A stretch of 64,000 nt of DNA from Flavobacterium sp. NG2. GTDB taxonomy: Bacteria; Bacteroidota; Bacteroidia; Flavobacteriales; Flavobacteriaceae. Each line of letters opens with the position of its first letter. The stretch's first letter is position 1. Both the position numbers and the translations under genes were made by a program. Positions 47,073-56,664 of the stretch are shown piece after piece. A model generated the notes under the pieces. The model searched no databases, had not been told where the DNA came from, and worked only from the letters and a program-made list of their open reading frames with translations. The stretch spans positions 1,900,001 to 1,964,000 of the forward strand of contig NZ_CP139420.1 in assembly GCF_034119845.1 (NCBI RefSeq), given 5' to 3'.

Positions 47073-47238
47073 GGAATAATCAGAAGAACACTAGTAATTG
47101 AAAAAGATATTTTAGCTCAAAAAGAATTTGTTATTGGCTAAAAGCTTTTTGAATTATAAGAATATCACTGTCTATTTGATTTTGAACTGCTTTTAATTAA
47201 AAAAAGCATTAAATAAAGGGGGAAATACGGAAATGTTG

Positions 47239-47253
47239 AGTTATTGTCTAGTT
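47239..47253 (+). promoter_or_regulatory. 15-base motif shared with the 12.4 kb GH16 promoter
   Basis: AGTTATTGTCTAGTT, identical to 12331-12345, ending 66 bases before the GH16 start. ATGTT lies one base before it in both places. A likely common operator for GH16 genes. Confidence 0.5.
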
Positions 47254-47319
47254 GATTTGGAATTGAATTATACCGCTTAGCTTTATTTTTGTTACAAATT
47301 AATTATTCCAAAAAAAACA

Positions 47320-48501
47320 ATGAATTATTGTAAACTATCACAAACCATTTTGCTGGGGCTTTTTTTTCTTTCATCAAATGCACAGCAACAGGCTAAAAGC
47401 CTAAATCTGGAAAGTAAGAGTAATGAAGATATTCGAACACTTGCTTTACCGAGCTATTTGCAAAAAGAAGGAGATTGGGAATTTCAAGCTAATGTCTCTG
47501 ATGATTTTAATTATAAGTATTCTGAAACGAATGCTAAGACCAATTTTGGAAAAAATAAATGGGTTAATTTCTACTATAGCAATTGGGATGGACCCGGAAC
47601 AACTTATTGGAAATACAATCATGTGGCAGTGGATGGAAACGATTTGATTATTAAATCTTCCCGAAGAAATAAGGCAACCGAATTTAATCCGATTTTTTCA
47701 AAAGCGGACAAAATGAACAAACCTGACGGAGGTATCAATGCAGGTTGTATTAGTTCCATAGACAAAGTGTCGTTTCCAGTTTTTATAGAATCTAAGGTAA
47801 GTGTGGCTAATATTGCTTTGGCTTCGGATGTGTGGTTGTTAAGCCCTGATGCAACCCAAGAAATTGATATTATTGAATGTTATGGAGGTAAAGGTTCCGG
47901 AAATGCTTTTTTTGCCAAATCCATTCATCTAAGTCATCATTCATTTATTAGAAAACCATTTACTGATTACCAGCCTAGAGATAAAGGCGCATGGTATGAA
48001 AGAAAGGGCGTTGAAGCTTGGGGCGACTATTGTTGGAACAACGGGGATAGAGAATATGTAAGAGTGGGTGTTTATTGGAAAAGTGCATTTCATTTTGAAT
48101 ATTATATTGATGGGGAGCTAGTACGAGTATTATACGATAAAAGTTTAGCCACCAAACGCAACGGGAAATGGGAGTACGGTTATCCTACAATGACGGATGG
48201 TAAATTAGATGTTGAAGCTGGAAAACAAAAGATTATCAATTTTAGTACAACTGAAAACTATTCTTTTGAAGAACTCCAAAAAGCGAATGCTGTTTCGAAA
48301 GTGAGTATTATAGATCCTAATCACTATCAAAACGGAAATGGTTATACCAAAGAGTTAAACATTATCATCAATATGGAGTCTCAAGATTGGCATGTTGCGG
48401 CTGGTAGAACTCCATCAGATGCGGATTTGGCTGATGATACTAAAAACACGGTGAAAGTAGATTGGATTCGCGTATTCAAACCTAAAAGTTCCGATAAATA
48501 G
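47320..48501 (+). CDS. GH16 beta-agarase-like enzyme (DagA-type), exported
   Basis: 393 residues with a signal peptide (GLFFLSSNAQQ). The catalytic motif is E181-I-D183-I-I-E186. The block SHHSFIRKPFTDYQPRD followed by YVRVGVYWKSAFHFEYYIDG is, as I recall, characteristic of beta-agarases such as DagA, which cut beta-1,4 bonds in agar. An insert near residues 285-350 before the last strands is typical of that subgroup. It is monocistronic, with a long AT-rich leader downstream before the GH2 gene. Confidence 0.85.
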   Translation: MNYCKLSQTILLGLFFLSSNAQQQAKSLNLESKSNEDIRTLALPSYLQKEGDWEFQANVSDDFNYKYSETNAKTNFGKNKWVNFYYSNWDGPGTTYWKYNHVAVDGNDLIIKSSRRNKATEFNPIFSKADKMNKPDGGINAGCISSIDKVSFPVFIESKVSVANIALASDVWLLSPDATQEIDIIECYGGKGSGNAFFAKSIHLSHHSFIRKPFTDYQPRDKGAWYERKGVEAWGDYCWNNGDREYVRVGVYWKSAFHFEYYIDGELVRVLYDKSLATKRNGKWEYGYPTMTDGKLDVEAGKQKIINFSTTENYSFEELQKANAVSKVSIIDPNHYQNGNGYTKELNIIINMESQDWHVAAGRTPSDADLADDTKNTVKVDWIRVFKPKSSDK

Positions 48502-48893
48502 AATAGGTAGGGAATAGGTACTTTCTAATTATTTTAAATTTTCAATGGCGATGATGATTTTTATTAGAATCAAGCCATAATTTGTAATCAGTACATTTTT
48601 TAGGATTCTTATAAAGCTATACATTGAAAAAAGAGAGTAGCTAAATAAGTACTGATTCAATTACTTCTTTGACGCACTGTTTAATATTCTTTTGGTCTTT
48701 TCTATTCTAAAATAGGATAGAAAAGACTAAAAAGTTATAAATTACTAGGTCTTTTTTAAGACACACTTAAGGTTTAATCACCTACAATCTTTTTTATTTC
48801 ATTGTATTTTAATCGTACGATAAGGAAATAAAAAAATTTTGGCTTATTTTTAATTATGAATGTTATATTTATATATAAATTAAATAGAGAATT
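48502..48893. other. Intergenic region with hairpin and AT-rich palindrome
   Basis: No gene seen. GTCTTTTCTAT / ATAGAAAAGAC (48695-48705, 48717-48727) forms an 11-bp stem with no T-run after it. TTTATATATAAA (48868-48879) lies 15 bases before the GH2 start and may be part of its promoter. Confidence 0.45.
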
Positions 48894-51446
48894 ATGAAAA
48901 TCAAATTATCGAAAACAATTGTTTTCCTACTGTTATTTTGTATGGGTACGGCACTTATGCAAGCGCAACCCAACACAACCTTATCGCTAGAGGATTCAAG
49001 TCAGCAAATACTGGATTTGAGCGGGAAGAGATGGCGATTCAAAATGATGGCGCCAGGCGAGGGTGTGAAAAAAGGACTTCACAAACTACCATCCGAAGAC
49101 ATTGAAACGCTGGTTTGGAACAACGCCAAAGTTCCAGGCGATGTTTATACTGATTTATGGAAAGCAGGGGTAATTGACGACCCTCATTTTGGAAGAAACA
49201 GTGTAAAAGCGCAATGGGTACAACAATACGAATGGTGGTATGCCTTACAATTTAGTGTAACCGAAGGTGTAGAAAACCAAATGGTGGACCTCGTTTTTGA
49301 AGGGGTTGACTATAGTTGTGAAGTTTGGCTTAACGGCCATTATTTAGGCAAGCACGCAGGAGTGTTTTCACCTTTTTCATTTAATGTTAATGAGTATTTA
49401 AGAATTCATAAATGGGATTTCTTGAAAGGACGAAATATGTTGGTGGTCAAATTAGATACACCGCCACAAGTCAATGCTTTTGTAGCAGGTAAAAAAACAC
49501 CTTGGTTTGGTGATTATTGGAGAGATATTACCCCAATAGGTATTGTTGGACCAGTAAAACTAATACGTACAGGTAAGGCTCGTTTTAAAGATGTGTACGC
49601 TAATAATACGATTAATAAAGATGGTTCAGCAGATGTTAATTTAGAAATCACAGTTGAAAACACAAATAAAGAACCAAAAGAATACACCTTTGAAACGGCG
49701 CTTAATGGTAAAAACTTTAAGATGAAGGAGGAGAGAATGGTATTTAAAAAGACCATTCAGCCAGGGACTCATAAAGTAATTCATAAAATTCATTTAAAAG
49801 AAGCAAAACTCTGGTGGCCTTGGGATTTAGGGGACCAAAATTTATATATCGCAAAAATTGCTATTAAAGATGGAAAACTAAATCAAGATGTAAACGAAAC
49901 TACTTTTGGTATTCGTGAAGTTACGTCAAAATGGAATCCTGGTTTTGTAAAAGATGTGGATGTTACCTTCCCACGTTCGACTTATATCAATGGTAAATTT
50001 CATTTCATCCGTTCGGCTTGTTGGGGTGGACCACCAAATATTTTTGTAGGTCGTACAGAAATTAGCGATTACAAAGAATTGATTCGTTTAGCCAAAGAAA
50101 TGAATATGAATAATATTCGAATTTTTGGATGGCATCCTCCTGAAATTCCTGAGTTTTATCAATATTGTGACGAGATGGGAATGACGGTTTGGCAAGACAT
50201 TATTCCGCTTGGAACAGGAAATATTCCTTATGATGAGGAAAATTTATCCCAAATTTTCAATGAGGGGGTAAAAGTGGTTGTGGCTCGTAGAAACCATCCT
50301 TCATTAATCATGATGGAAGGTGGAGAAGAAATGATGTTTCGTACCCGTGACCCTAAAATGGGTAGAAAATTTTTGGAGCGCTTAGGTGATTCTTTACAAG
50401 CACATGTAAAATTGCCTTATGTTCCAGATTCACCAATGACCGACCACGTAGGACAACAAGCTGGCTTTAAACCAAAAGAAGCCGTGCATGCCTTGCGTTA
50501 TTTTTACGAAATGGGGCGTTGGTTACACGAAGATTGGTACCAAACGAATGCCAATGGTTTCCCAATTGTACCAGAATTTGCGATTACTTCTGTGCCTTCA
50601 GTAGAGAGTTTGAAAAAGTTCATTCCTGAAAACGAAATGTGGCCTCCTGGATTAAGTTGGGGACACCACTGGGCTGATTTAACGCATTTGCGCATGCAAA
50701 ACTGGGATGTTTTTGGCAGTGAAATGAAAAGCTCATTAGAGGAATTTGTCAATGCTACACAAGATGCACAGGGAATCATTTTCCAAAACGGGATTGAACA
50801 TTTCCGTCGTGACAAACCGAGTTTGAGTGGAATTGCATTGTGTCACTACATCACTTATGGACCCGATATGAAATGGGCGATTGTGGATAATTACAGAAAG
50901 CCTAAAAACTCTTATTATTTTGTTCAAAAAGCGTATCAGCCGTTGTTAGTGAATTTTGAATTCAAAAAACGCCGTTGGGATACTAATGAGCCATTTGTGG
51001 GGAACATATGGATTATCAATGATTTTTACAAAGAGTACAAGGATTGTAAAGTGAAATTCGAAATGAAAGATGACTCAGGAGCAGTTATTTCTAGCAAAAA
51101 TTTTGAGGTTTCAAAAATTGATCAAAACAGTGCCAAATCGTTCTTCCCTATAAACGAAAAAGTACTGAAAACAGTAAAATCAAAATTCTATGTTAATCTG
51201 GAATTGACTGATAAATCTGGGAAAGTGATCTCTAAAAACGATTATTTCTTCTTGATAGGGGACCAAAAAGAAGCTACTAAATATTTTAACGAGTGGAAAA
51301 AAATCCGTTTGAAAGAAGAAAATGAAAATGGCGGTTATGGTTCTTATTACCATTATTTCAAAGAATTTACAGGAGAAGATGGTATGAGATATGAAAGCCA
51401 AAATCAAAATCCTAGAGCGACAGGATTTGAACCAAACAAAAAATAA
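48894..51446 (+). CDS. GH2 family glycosidase (beta-mannosidase-like), exported
   Basis: 850 residues with a signal peptide (MGTALMQAQ). Domains follow beta-mannosidase GH2: a sugar-binding sandwich (30-230), Ig-like domain (230-345), TIM barrel (345-690) and C-terminal sandwich. In place of the usual Asn-Glu acid/base pair it has MMEGGEEM, with Glu478-Glu479, so the Asn is replaced. The nucleophile is likely the Glu of VPEFAITS. The substrate could be a beta-linked galactose, mannose or uronate. It is followed after 45 bases by a signal-less solute-binding-fold gene. Confidence 0.8.
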   Translation: MKIKLSKTIVFLLLFCMGTALMQAQPNTTLSLEDSSQQILDLSGKRWRFKMMAPGEGVKKGLHKLPSEDIETLVWNNAKVPGDVYTDLWKAGVIDDPHFGRNSVKAQWVQQYEWWYALQFSVTEGVENQMVDLVFEGVDYSCEVWLNGHYLGKHAGVFSPFSFNVNEYLRIHKWDFLKGRNMLVVKLDTPPQVNAFVAGKKTPWFGDYWRDITPIGIVGPVKLIRTGKARFKDVYANNTINKDGSADVNLEITVENTNKEPKEYTFETALNGKNFKMKEERMVFKKTIQPGTHKVIHKIHLKEAKLWWPWDLGDQNLYIAKIAIKDGKLNQDVNETTFGIREVTSKWNPGFVKDVDVTFPRSTYINGKFHFIRSACWGGPPNIFVGRTEISDYKELIRLAKEMNMNNIRIFGWHPPEIPEFYQYCDEMGMTVWQDIIPLGTGNIPYDEENLSQIFNEGVKVVVARRNHPSLIMMEGGEEMMFRTRDPKMGRKFLERLGDSLQAHVKLPYVPDSPMTDHVGQQAGFKPKEAVHALRYFYEMGRWLHEDWYQTNANGFPIVPEFAITSVPSVESLKKFIPENEMWPPGLSWGHHWADLTHLRMQNWDVFGSEMKSSLEEFVNATQDAQGIIFQNGIEHFRRDKPSLSGIALCHYITYGPDMKWAIVDNYRKPKNSYYFVQKAYQPLLVNFEFKKRRWDTNEPFVGNIWIINDFYKEYKDCKVKFEMKDDSGAVISSKNFEVSKIDQNSAKSFFPINEKVLKTVKSKFYVNLELTDKSGKVISKNDYFFLIGDQKEATKYFNEWKKIRLKEENENGGYGSYYHYFKEFTGEDGMRYESQNQNPRATGFEPNKK

Positions 51447-51491
51447 TTTAAGTCAAAATACAATTGATAATTTAAAAAAAAACGACTAAAA

Positions 51492-52649
51492 ATGTCACAA
51501 GAAAAGATACAATTAAAAGGAATTACTTGGGACCACAGTAGAGGGTTCACATCAGCAGTTGCTACGGCACAACGTTTTCATGAATTATATCCTAATGTAG
51601 AAATTACATGGGAAAAAAGATCTTTGCAAGCCTTTGCTGATGAGCCTATCAACAAATTAGCAGAGCGTTATGATTTACTCATTATTGACCATCCTTGGGC
51701 AGGTTTTGCGGCAAGAACCAAAGTGATTATTCCGTTAAACGAGTATTTACCAAAGGAATTTTTAGAGGATCAAGCCGCTAATTCGGTAGGAAAATCTCAT
51801 GAGAGCTATTGTTTTGATGGATACCAAAGCGCGTTGGCTATCGATGCAGCCACTCCAGTAGCAGCTAGTCGCCCCGATTTATTAGAAAAATTAGGAAAAA
51901 AAGCTCCTGAAACTTGGGAAGATGTTATGGATTTAGCCAAGGAAGGTTTGGTTGCCATTCCGGGAATTCCGCAAGATACGTTGATGAGTTTTTATATGAT
52001 TTGCTGTACTCTAGGGGAAGATGTAGCCTTAACAAAAGACTATTTTGTTTCTGAAACGATTGGTTTGAAAGCATTAGAAATTTTAAAGGAATTAGGGAAA
52101 TATATCGATCCAGCTTGTTACGACATGAACCCAATAAAGGTATATGAAGCCATGACGCTTACGGATAAATATGCCTATTCTCCTTTTGCTTATGGCTATA
52201 CAAACTATTCGAGACAAGGATATGCGAAGCATTTTTTAAAATTTCATGACGTTGTTAGTCTCGAAGGGAACAAACTAATTACGACTTTGGGAGGAACAGG
52301 TTTGGCTATTTCTGCCAATTCAAATCATAGAGAAATTACGTTAGCTTATGCGCAGTATGTGGCCTCTCCAGAAACTCAAAAAGGGGTGTTTTTTGATAAT
52401 GGCGGACAGCCAGGGCATAGAGGTGCTTGGTTAGACGAAAGAACCAATGCGGTTACGTCGAACTATTTTATAGATACTTTACCTACACTAGACCGCGCTT
52501 TTTTAAGACCGCGTTACCATGGACATATGTATTTTCAAGATCATGCAGGTGCCCCAATTAGGGAGTATATGATGAAGGGAGGAGATACTAAAAAAGTATT
52601 AGACGGCTTAAATCAATTGTATATTGAATCATTAAAAAAAACAATGTAA
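51492..52649 (+). CDS. Second solute-binding-fold protein without signal peptide
   Basis: 385 residues of the sugar-binding protein fold (YDLLIIDHPWAGFA, KAPETWEDVMDLAKEG, ISANSNHREITLAYAQYVASPETQ), beginning directly with MSQEKIQLKGITWDHSRG and no signal or lipobox. It is not closely similar to the other such protein at 40349 beyond the fold. It is followed by an enoyl-CoA hydratase and aldehyde dehydrogenase, again without any ABC permease. Two such proteins, each beside CoA enzymes, suggest a repurposed cytoplasmic role. Confidence 0.75.
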   Translation: MSQEKIQLKGITWDHSRGFTSAVATAQRFHELYPNVEITWEKRSLQAFADEPINKLAERYDLLIIDHPWAGFAARTKVIIPLNEYLPKEFLEDQAANSVGKSHESYCFDGYQSALAIDAATPVAASRPDLLEKLGKKAPETWEDVMDLAKEGLVAIPGIPQDTLMSFYMICCTLGEDVALTKDYFVSETIGLKALEILKELGKYIDPACYDMNPIKVYEAMTLTDKYAYSPFAYGYTNYSRQGYAKHFLKFHDVVSLEGNKLITTLGGTGLAISANSNHREITLAYAQYVASPETQKGVFFDNGGQPGHRGAWLDERTNAVTSNYFIDTLPTLDRAFLRPRYHGHMYFQDHAGAPIREYMMKGGDTKKVLDGLNQLYIESLKKTM

Positions 52650-52685
52650 GCTAGGTCAGGTCGGCTACTAGCGATTGTTCAAACC

Positions 52686-52740
52686 TATGGCAGGACGACT
52701 TTTAAAGTGTTTCAATAAAGCACTTTTTGAGTACCTGCCA
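52686..52740. promoter_or_regulatory. Hairpin between the solute-binding-fold and hydratase genes
   Basis: ATGGCAGG (52686-52693) / CCTGCCAT (52733-52740), with an inner AAAGTG / CACTTT pair (52703-52708, 52720-52725). It could attenuate or process transcripts inside the operon. Confidence 0.5.
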
Positions 52741-52813
52741 TTTGATGTATTCCAATAAAGGGGAATAAACAAGATGAGTCGATAATGAATGAGCACAATA
52801 AAACCAAATAATT

Positions 52814-53596
52814 ATGAGTGATTTATCCACCTATTTAGTAGTACGAAAAGAAGCTGCTATAGCCACAATTAGTTTGAATAGGCCTAAGGCGAATAGTTAT
52901 TATCTCGATTTTTTACAATTAATAAGTCAAGCGATTCGTGAGGCGAGTGCTGATAATGCGATTAAAGTTATTTTAATCAACAGTACTTCAGAAAAATTTT
53001 TCTGTGCGGGTGCCGATATTAAAATATTTAGTACCAATACCACAGCGGAAAATGCTGAAATGGTCAAAGCCGCTCGTGCAGTTTCTGAAGCGATTGTTTC
53101 CAGTTCCAAAATAGTGATTGCAGCCATTAGCGGTCATGTTTTAGGAGGAGGATTGGAAATGGCCATGGCTTGTGATATTCGCTTAGCTGCAAAAGGAGAT
53201 TATTTGATTGGTTTGCCTGAGGTAAAACTGGGTTTGATGCCTGGAAATGGAGGAACGCCCCGAATGATTGATTTAATTGGGGCGAGTAGAGCTATGGAAC
53301 TTTTAGTAACGGGTAATTCAATTGCACCTGATTTAGCCTATCAGTATGGATTATTCAATCAGCTTTTTGAAGCCCATGAATTTGACGCTAAGGTTCAAGA
53401 CTATGTAACTGAATTAGCGCAAGGAGCTGGAGAAGCCATGACAGCTATAAAAAAATATGTACAACTGCATAAGGGAATGAGCTTACAAGAATCATTAGAT
53501 TTTGAAACCCAATCGGTGGAGTCTTTGTATGATACCCATGATGCAAAAGAAGGGTTTGAAGCTTTTGTAGAAAAGCGAAAACCTAAATTTAAGTAA
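52814..53596 (+). CDS. Enoyl-CoA hydratase (crotonase family)
   Basis: 260 residues of the crotonase fold. The oxyanion-hole region FFCAGADI and both catalytic glutamates are kept: GGGLEMAMACD and GLPEVKLGLMPGNGG. The enzyme adds water across a CoA-linked double bond or acts on a related thioester. Together with the MaoC protein it could handle both stereochemistries. It is 24 bases before the aldehyde dehydrogenase gene and lies after a hairpin. The substrate is unknown, but its association with sugar enzymes is notable, as crotonases mainly handle fatty or aromatic acids. Confidence 0.85.
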   Translation: MSDLSTYLVVRKEAAIATISLNRPKANSYYLDFLQLISQAIREASADNAIKVILINSTSEKFFCAGADIKIFSTNTTAENAEMVKAARAVSEAIVSSSKIVIAAISGHVLGGGLEMAMACDIRLAAKGDYLIGLPEVKLGLMPGNGGTPRMIDLIGASRAMELLVTGNSIAPDLAYQYGLFNQLFEAHEFDAKVQDYVTELAQGAGEAMTAIKKYVQLHKGMSLQESLDFETQSVESLYDTHDAKEGFEAFVEKRKPKFK

Positions 53597-53620
53597 CGAA
53601 ACAACCAAAGATCAATTATT

Positions 53621-55072
53621 ATGAATCAAGAAATCAAACATTACCGATGTTATATTAACGGTGAATGGTTAGATTCTACTACCAGAGATCGTATCAAAGT
53701 GGAATACCCTGCAACCAATGAAGTTTTTGCTACAGTCACCGCTTGTACCAAAGAGGATGTGCAATATGCCTTAGAAACATCTGAAAAAGCACAATTTAGT
53801 TGGGGCTTACTAGCGGCTCAAACTCGGGCTAATTATATTTATGCTATCTGTGATCGTTTAAAGCTAGAACGAGAACATTTTGCCCAATTGCTAGTAATGG
53901 AGCAAGGAAAAACCTATGCCGAAGCCTTAGGGGAAGTTGACGATACCATTCGCTATATGACGTATTCTGCTGAAGCAGGGCGTCGTATTCAAGGGGCTAT
54001 TTTTCCGACTGAAAATCCTAATGAACGTTTAGAAATTCACAAAGTTCCTTATGGTGTCACGGTTGCCTTATGTGCATTTAACTATCCGTTGGCCTTAATT
54101 GGACGAAAATTAGGCCCAGCTTTGGTTACTGGAAATACGATTATTATAAAACCTCATGAGTTAACACCTGTCACCGCTTCAGAATTTTGCCGTTTGGTGG
54201 AAGATGCAGGTTTGCCAAAGGGTGTTGTAAATATGGTCTCTACCCAAAATGCCGCAGCGGCTTCTTTATTAGTCGAAAGTCCCATTACGAAGTTAATCAG
54301 TTTGACAGGAAGTACAAATGCTGGTCGAGCCATGTATCGTGCTGCAGCTAATAATATCACGGGTTTAATCTTGGAATTGGGCGGTAAAGCGCCATTTATT
54401 GTACTAGAAGATGCGGACATTGACAAAGCGGTCGAAGCGGCTGTAATTTCGCGTTTTGCTAACTGTGGACAGGTTTGTATTTGTAACGAAATGGTCATGG
54501 TAGCGGATAAAATTGCCGATGAGTTTACCGATAAATTAATCCAGCGTGTTGCACAAATTAAGGTGGGAGATCCATTTGCTTCAGGCATCAATATGGGGCC
54601 AAATGTGAGTACTTCTGGTTTAGAGCGCGTAAATCAATTGGTGAAAGACAATATCGCAGAAGGAGCTGAATTAGTTATGGGTGGTGGACGTCCTGAAGGA
54701 GCTGCTTTTGAAAAAGGAAATTGGTATGCGCCTACTGTTTTGACCCAAGTTAAAAATGGAGATGCAACGACTAAACATGAATTGTTTGCTCCTGTTTTAC
54801 CGATTATGAAAGTTTCTGGATTTGAGGAAGCAATGGCATATTCTAATGCTAGAGAAGAAGGTTTGTCGGCTTATTTGTTCACCAACGATTATAAAATTCA
54901 CCAAAAAGCAATTGACCAACTACAGGTTGGAACCATTTTTATCAACAAACAGATTGTTGGCTATATTCAGGGATACCACTCAGGACATAAAACATCAGGT
55001 TTGGGAGGAGAAGACGGTATATACGGTATTGAACATTATTTGCAAAAAAGAACCATTTACTTGGAATATTAA
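53621..55072 (+). CDS. Aldehyde dehydrogenase, AldA (lactaldehyde dehydrogenase)-like
   Basis: 483 residues. NAD(P)-dependent aldehyde dehydrogenase with the catalytic Cys286 ([10 protein letters not shown]) and the general base Glu252 (LELGGKAP). The C-terminal [25 protein letters not shown] resembles E. coli AldA, which oxidises lactaldehyde and glycolaldehyde. An L-sugar pathway could give L-lactaldehyde or L-glyceraldehyde as its substrate. An alternative is 3,6-anhydro-L-galactose dehydrogenase, also an ALDH family member needed for agar breakdown. It is cytoplasmic and part of the operon ending in the second transporter. Confidence 0.85.
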   Translation: MNQEIKHYRCYINGEWLDSTTRDRIKVEYPATNEVFATVTACTKEDVQYALETSEKAQFSWGLLAAQTRANYIYAICDRLKLEREHFAQLLVMEQGKTYAEALGEVDDTIRYMTYSAEAGRRIQGAIFPTENPNERLEIHKVPYGVTVALCAFNYPLALIGRKLGPALVTGNTIIIKPHELTPVTASEFCRLVEDAGLPKGVVNMVSTQNAAAASLLVESPITKLISLTGSTNAGRAMYRAAANNITGLILELGGKAPFIVLEDADIDKAVEAAVISRFANCGQVCICNEMVMVADKIADEFTDKLIQRVAQIKVGDPFASGINMGPNVSTSGLERVNQLVKDNIAEGAELVMGGGRPEGAAFEKGNWYAPTVLTQVKNGDATTKHELFAPVLPIMKVSGFEEAMAYSNAREEGLSAYLFTNDYKIHQKAIDQLQVGTIFINKQIVGYIQGYHSGHKTSGLGGEDGIYGIEHYLQKRTIYLEY

Positions 55073-55089
55073 TCACTAATTAAAGCATT

Positions 55090-56115
55090 ATGATAATAGG
55101 ATTTTTATGGGTACTGTTTGCAGCTATCCTGTTGGGTTTTTACGCCTTTCCGTCTAAGTATGTCAAAGGGTATGATGTCGAAAATACTTGGGGTGTTTTT
55201 TGGTTGTTAGCCATGTTTATAGTTCCCGTTTTGGCTTCAATTCTGTTAGTTAATGGCTTGATGGATACCTATGCACAAGTGCCTACTTCTATTTTCATAA
55301 GTATCTTTTTCCTAAGTTTATTGTGGGGTATTGGAAACCTTTTATGGGGAATTAGTATTTCGAAAATTGGAATGGCTTTAGGTTTTTCGTTATTGATTGG
55401 TGTGGGAACTTTAGTCGGTTCTGTTTTGCCTTTTTTTATGGGAAATATAGAGCAGTTAGCTACGCCAGGTGGAATGATTATTGTTTTTGGGATTTTGATT
55501 ATCATGGTTGGAATTATTCTAAACGGTAAAGCAGGTTTGTTGCGTGAGGCCAATGAATCTTCGGATGCTGGGACTTCCAATAAAAACATGAAAGTGGGTA
55601 TTATTATGTGTGTTGTTGGCGGAATTTGCGCAGCAGGATTTAATCTGTCTTATCATGTGGCTGATAGTATAGGACATATAGGCGACATATCCCAAAATCA
55701 ATACGCAAACTCGCCTTGGATTGCCCGCTTGGCTGTTATGTTGCCTTCTTTTATAGGAAGTGGAGTGATAACGGTTTTCTATTTTGCGTATCAGTTAAGC
55801 AAAGGAAAAACATGGGTAAAATTTGCCGTTCCATCAAGTCCTAAGAACATTGTATTAATTGGGCTAATGGCTATCGTCTATGTGACTTCATTAATCATTT
55901 ATGGTTTAGGAGCATACAGTTTAGGCGCATTAGGAACCTCAGTGGGTTTTGCAGTTTTTCAAACAGGTTGTATTATGGTGGCCAATATATTAGGGTTGTT
56001 CTCAGGGGAATGGTCTCAAGCGGGTGATAAAAGTAAGCGATTTTTGTATTCAGGATTGTCAGTAATGAGCCTTGGAATTCTCGTGATTGCTTTTGGGAAT
56101 TATATGATGAGTTGA
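55090..56115 (+). CDS. Second RhaT-like / drug-metabolite superfamily sugar transporter
   Basis: 341 residues with about 10 transmembrane segments. The pattern AAILLGFYAFPSKYVKGYDVENTW and LLWGIGNLLWGISISKIG is that of the RhaT/sugar-transport branch of the drug-metabolite transporter superfamily, less like E. coli RhaT than the first transporter. It follows the AldA-like gene by 17 bases and closes that operon. It is a likely inner-membrane sugar importer; two carriers may serve two related sugars. Confidence 0.75.
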   Translation: MIIGFLWVLFAAILLGFYAFPSKYVKGYDVENTWGVFWLLAMFIVPVLASILLVNGLMDTYAQVPTSIFISIFFLSLLWGIGNLLWGISISKIGMALGFSLLIGVGTLVGSVLPFFMGNIEQLATPGGMIIVFGILIIMVGIILNGKAGLLREANESSDAGTSNKNMKVGIIMCVVGGICAAGFNLSYHVADSIGHIGDISQNQYANSPWIARLAVMLPSFIGSGVITVFYFAYQLSKGKTWVKFAVPSSPKNIVLIGLMAIVYVTSLIIYGLGAYSLGALGTSVGFAVFQTGCIMVANILGLFSGEWSQAGDKSKRFLYSGLSVMSLGILVIAFGNYMMS

Positions 56116-56664
56116 TCGATTAGGAATAATATTCGTTGTTTAAAAACGGTTTATCATTAGCAAATGTGACTGAATAGCTATTTAAAACAAGGATAAGATT
56201 TCTTGTCAATTGAATTTAAATAGGGATTTCAGTAGCGTTCGAAGCCTGCATTTTAAGAGAAAGCTTTGGAGCACGAATTATTTATTGGAAAAAAAATTAG
56301 GAGCGCCCTAATAAACCGAATGTTTTATAATACATAACAAATGGTTTATTGGGGCTTTTTTAGTGTTGTAGATTTTCGAGGGGCAACAGATTGCTTTAGT
56401 TTTACAATAAAAAATAATTGAATTGTAAAAAAGATAAAATGGATGGATTGAAATTGTTTTCTAAAACGGTTTTAATCGTACTACTTTTTTTGTTTGCGAT
56501 TCTTTTAGTCAACAAATAAAAAGGTATCTAAAATGCAATTAAAATAGATTGTTGTAACAAGGGTACTTTAAAGTTTGACACAATAAAACAATTCAAGATT
56601 TAATCAAAAAAGCGGTGAGGCATTTTTAAAATTTCGTACCTCATTGGATTAAAAAAAAATCAAA
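56116..56664 (+). other. Intergenic region with a terminator-like hairpin
   Basis: Near 56302-56360 GCGCCCTAATAAACC pairs with GGTTTATTGGGGC and is followed by six T residues: a likely terminator of the 48.9-56.1 kb operon. A short decayed frame follows. Confidence 0.55.
56439..56519 (+). pseudogene. Orphan signal-peptide-like frame (26 aa)
   Basis: MDGLKLFSKTVLIVLLFLFA plus ILLVNK then stop: a basic start and hydrophobic core, like the beginning of an exported protein, with no continuing frame. It may be a remnant of a lost exported enzyme gene ahead of the GH29, or chance. Confidence 0.35.
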
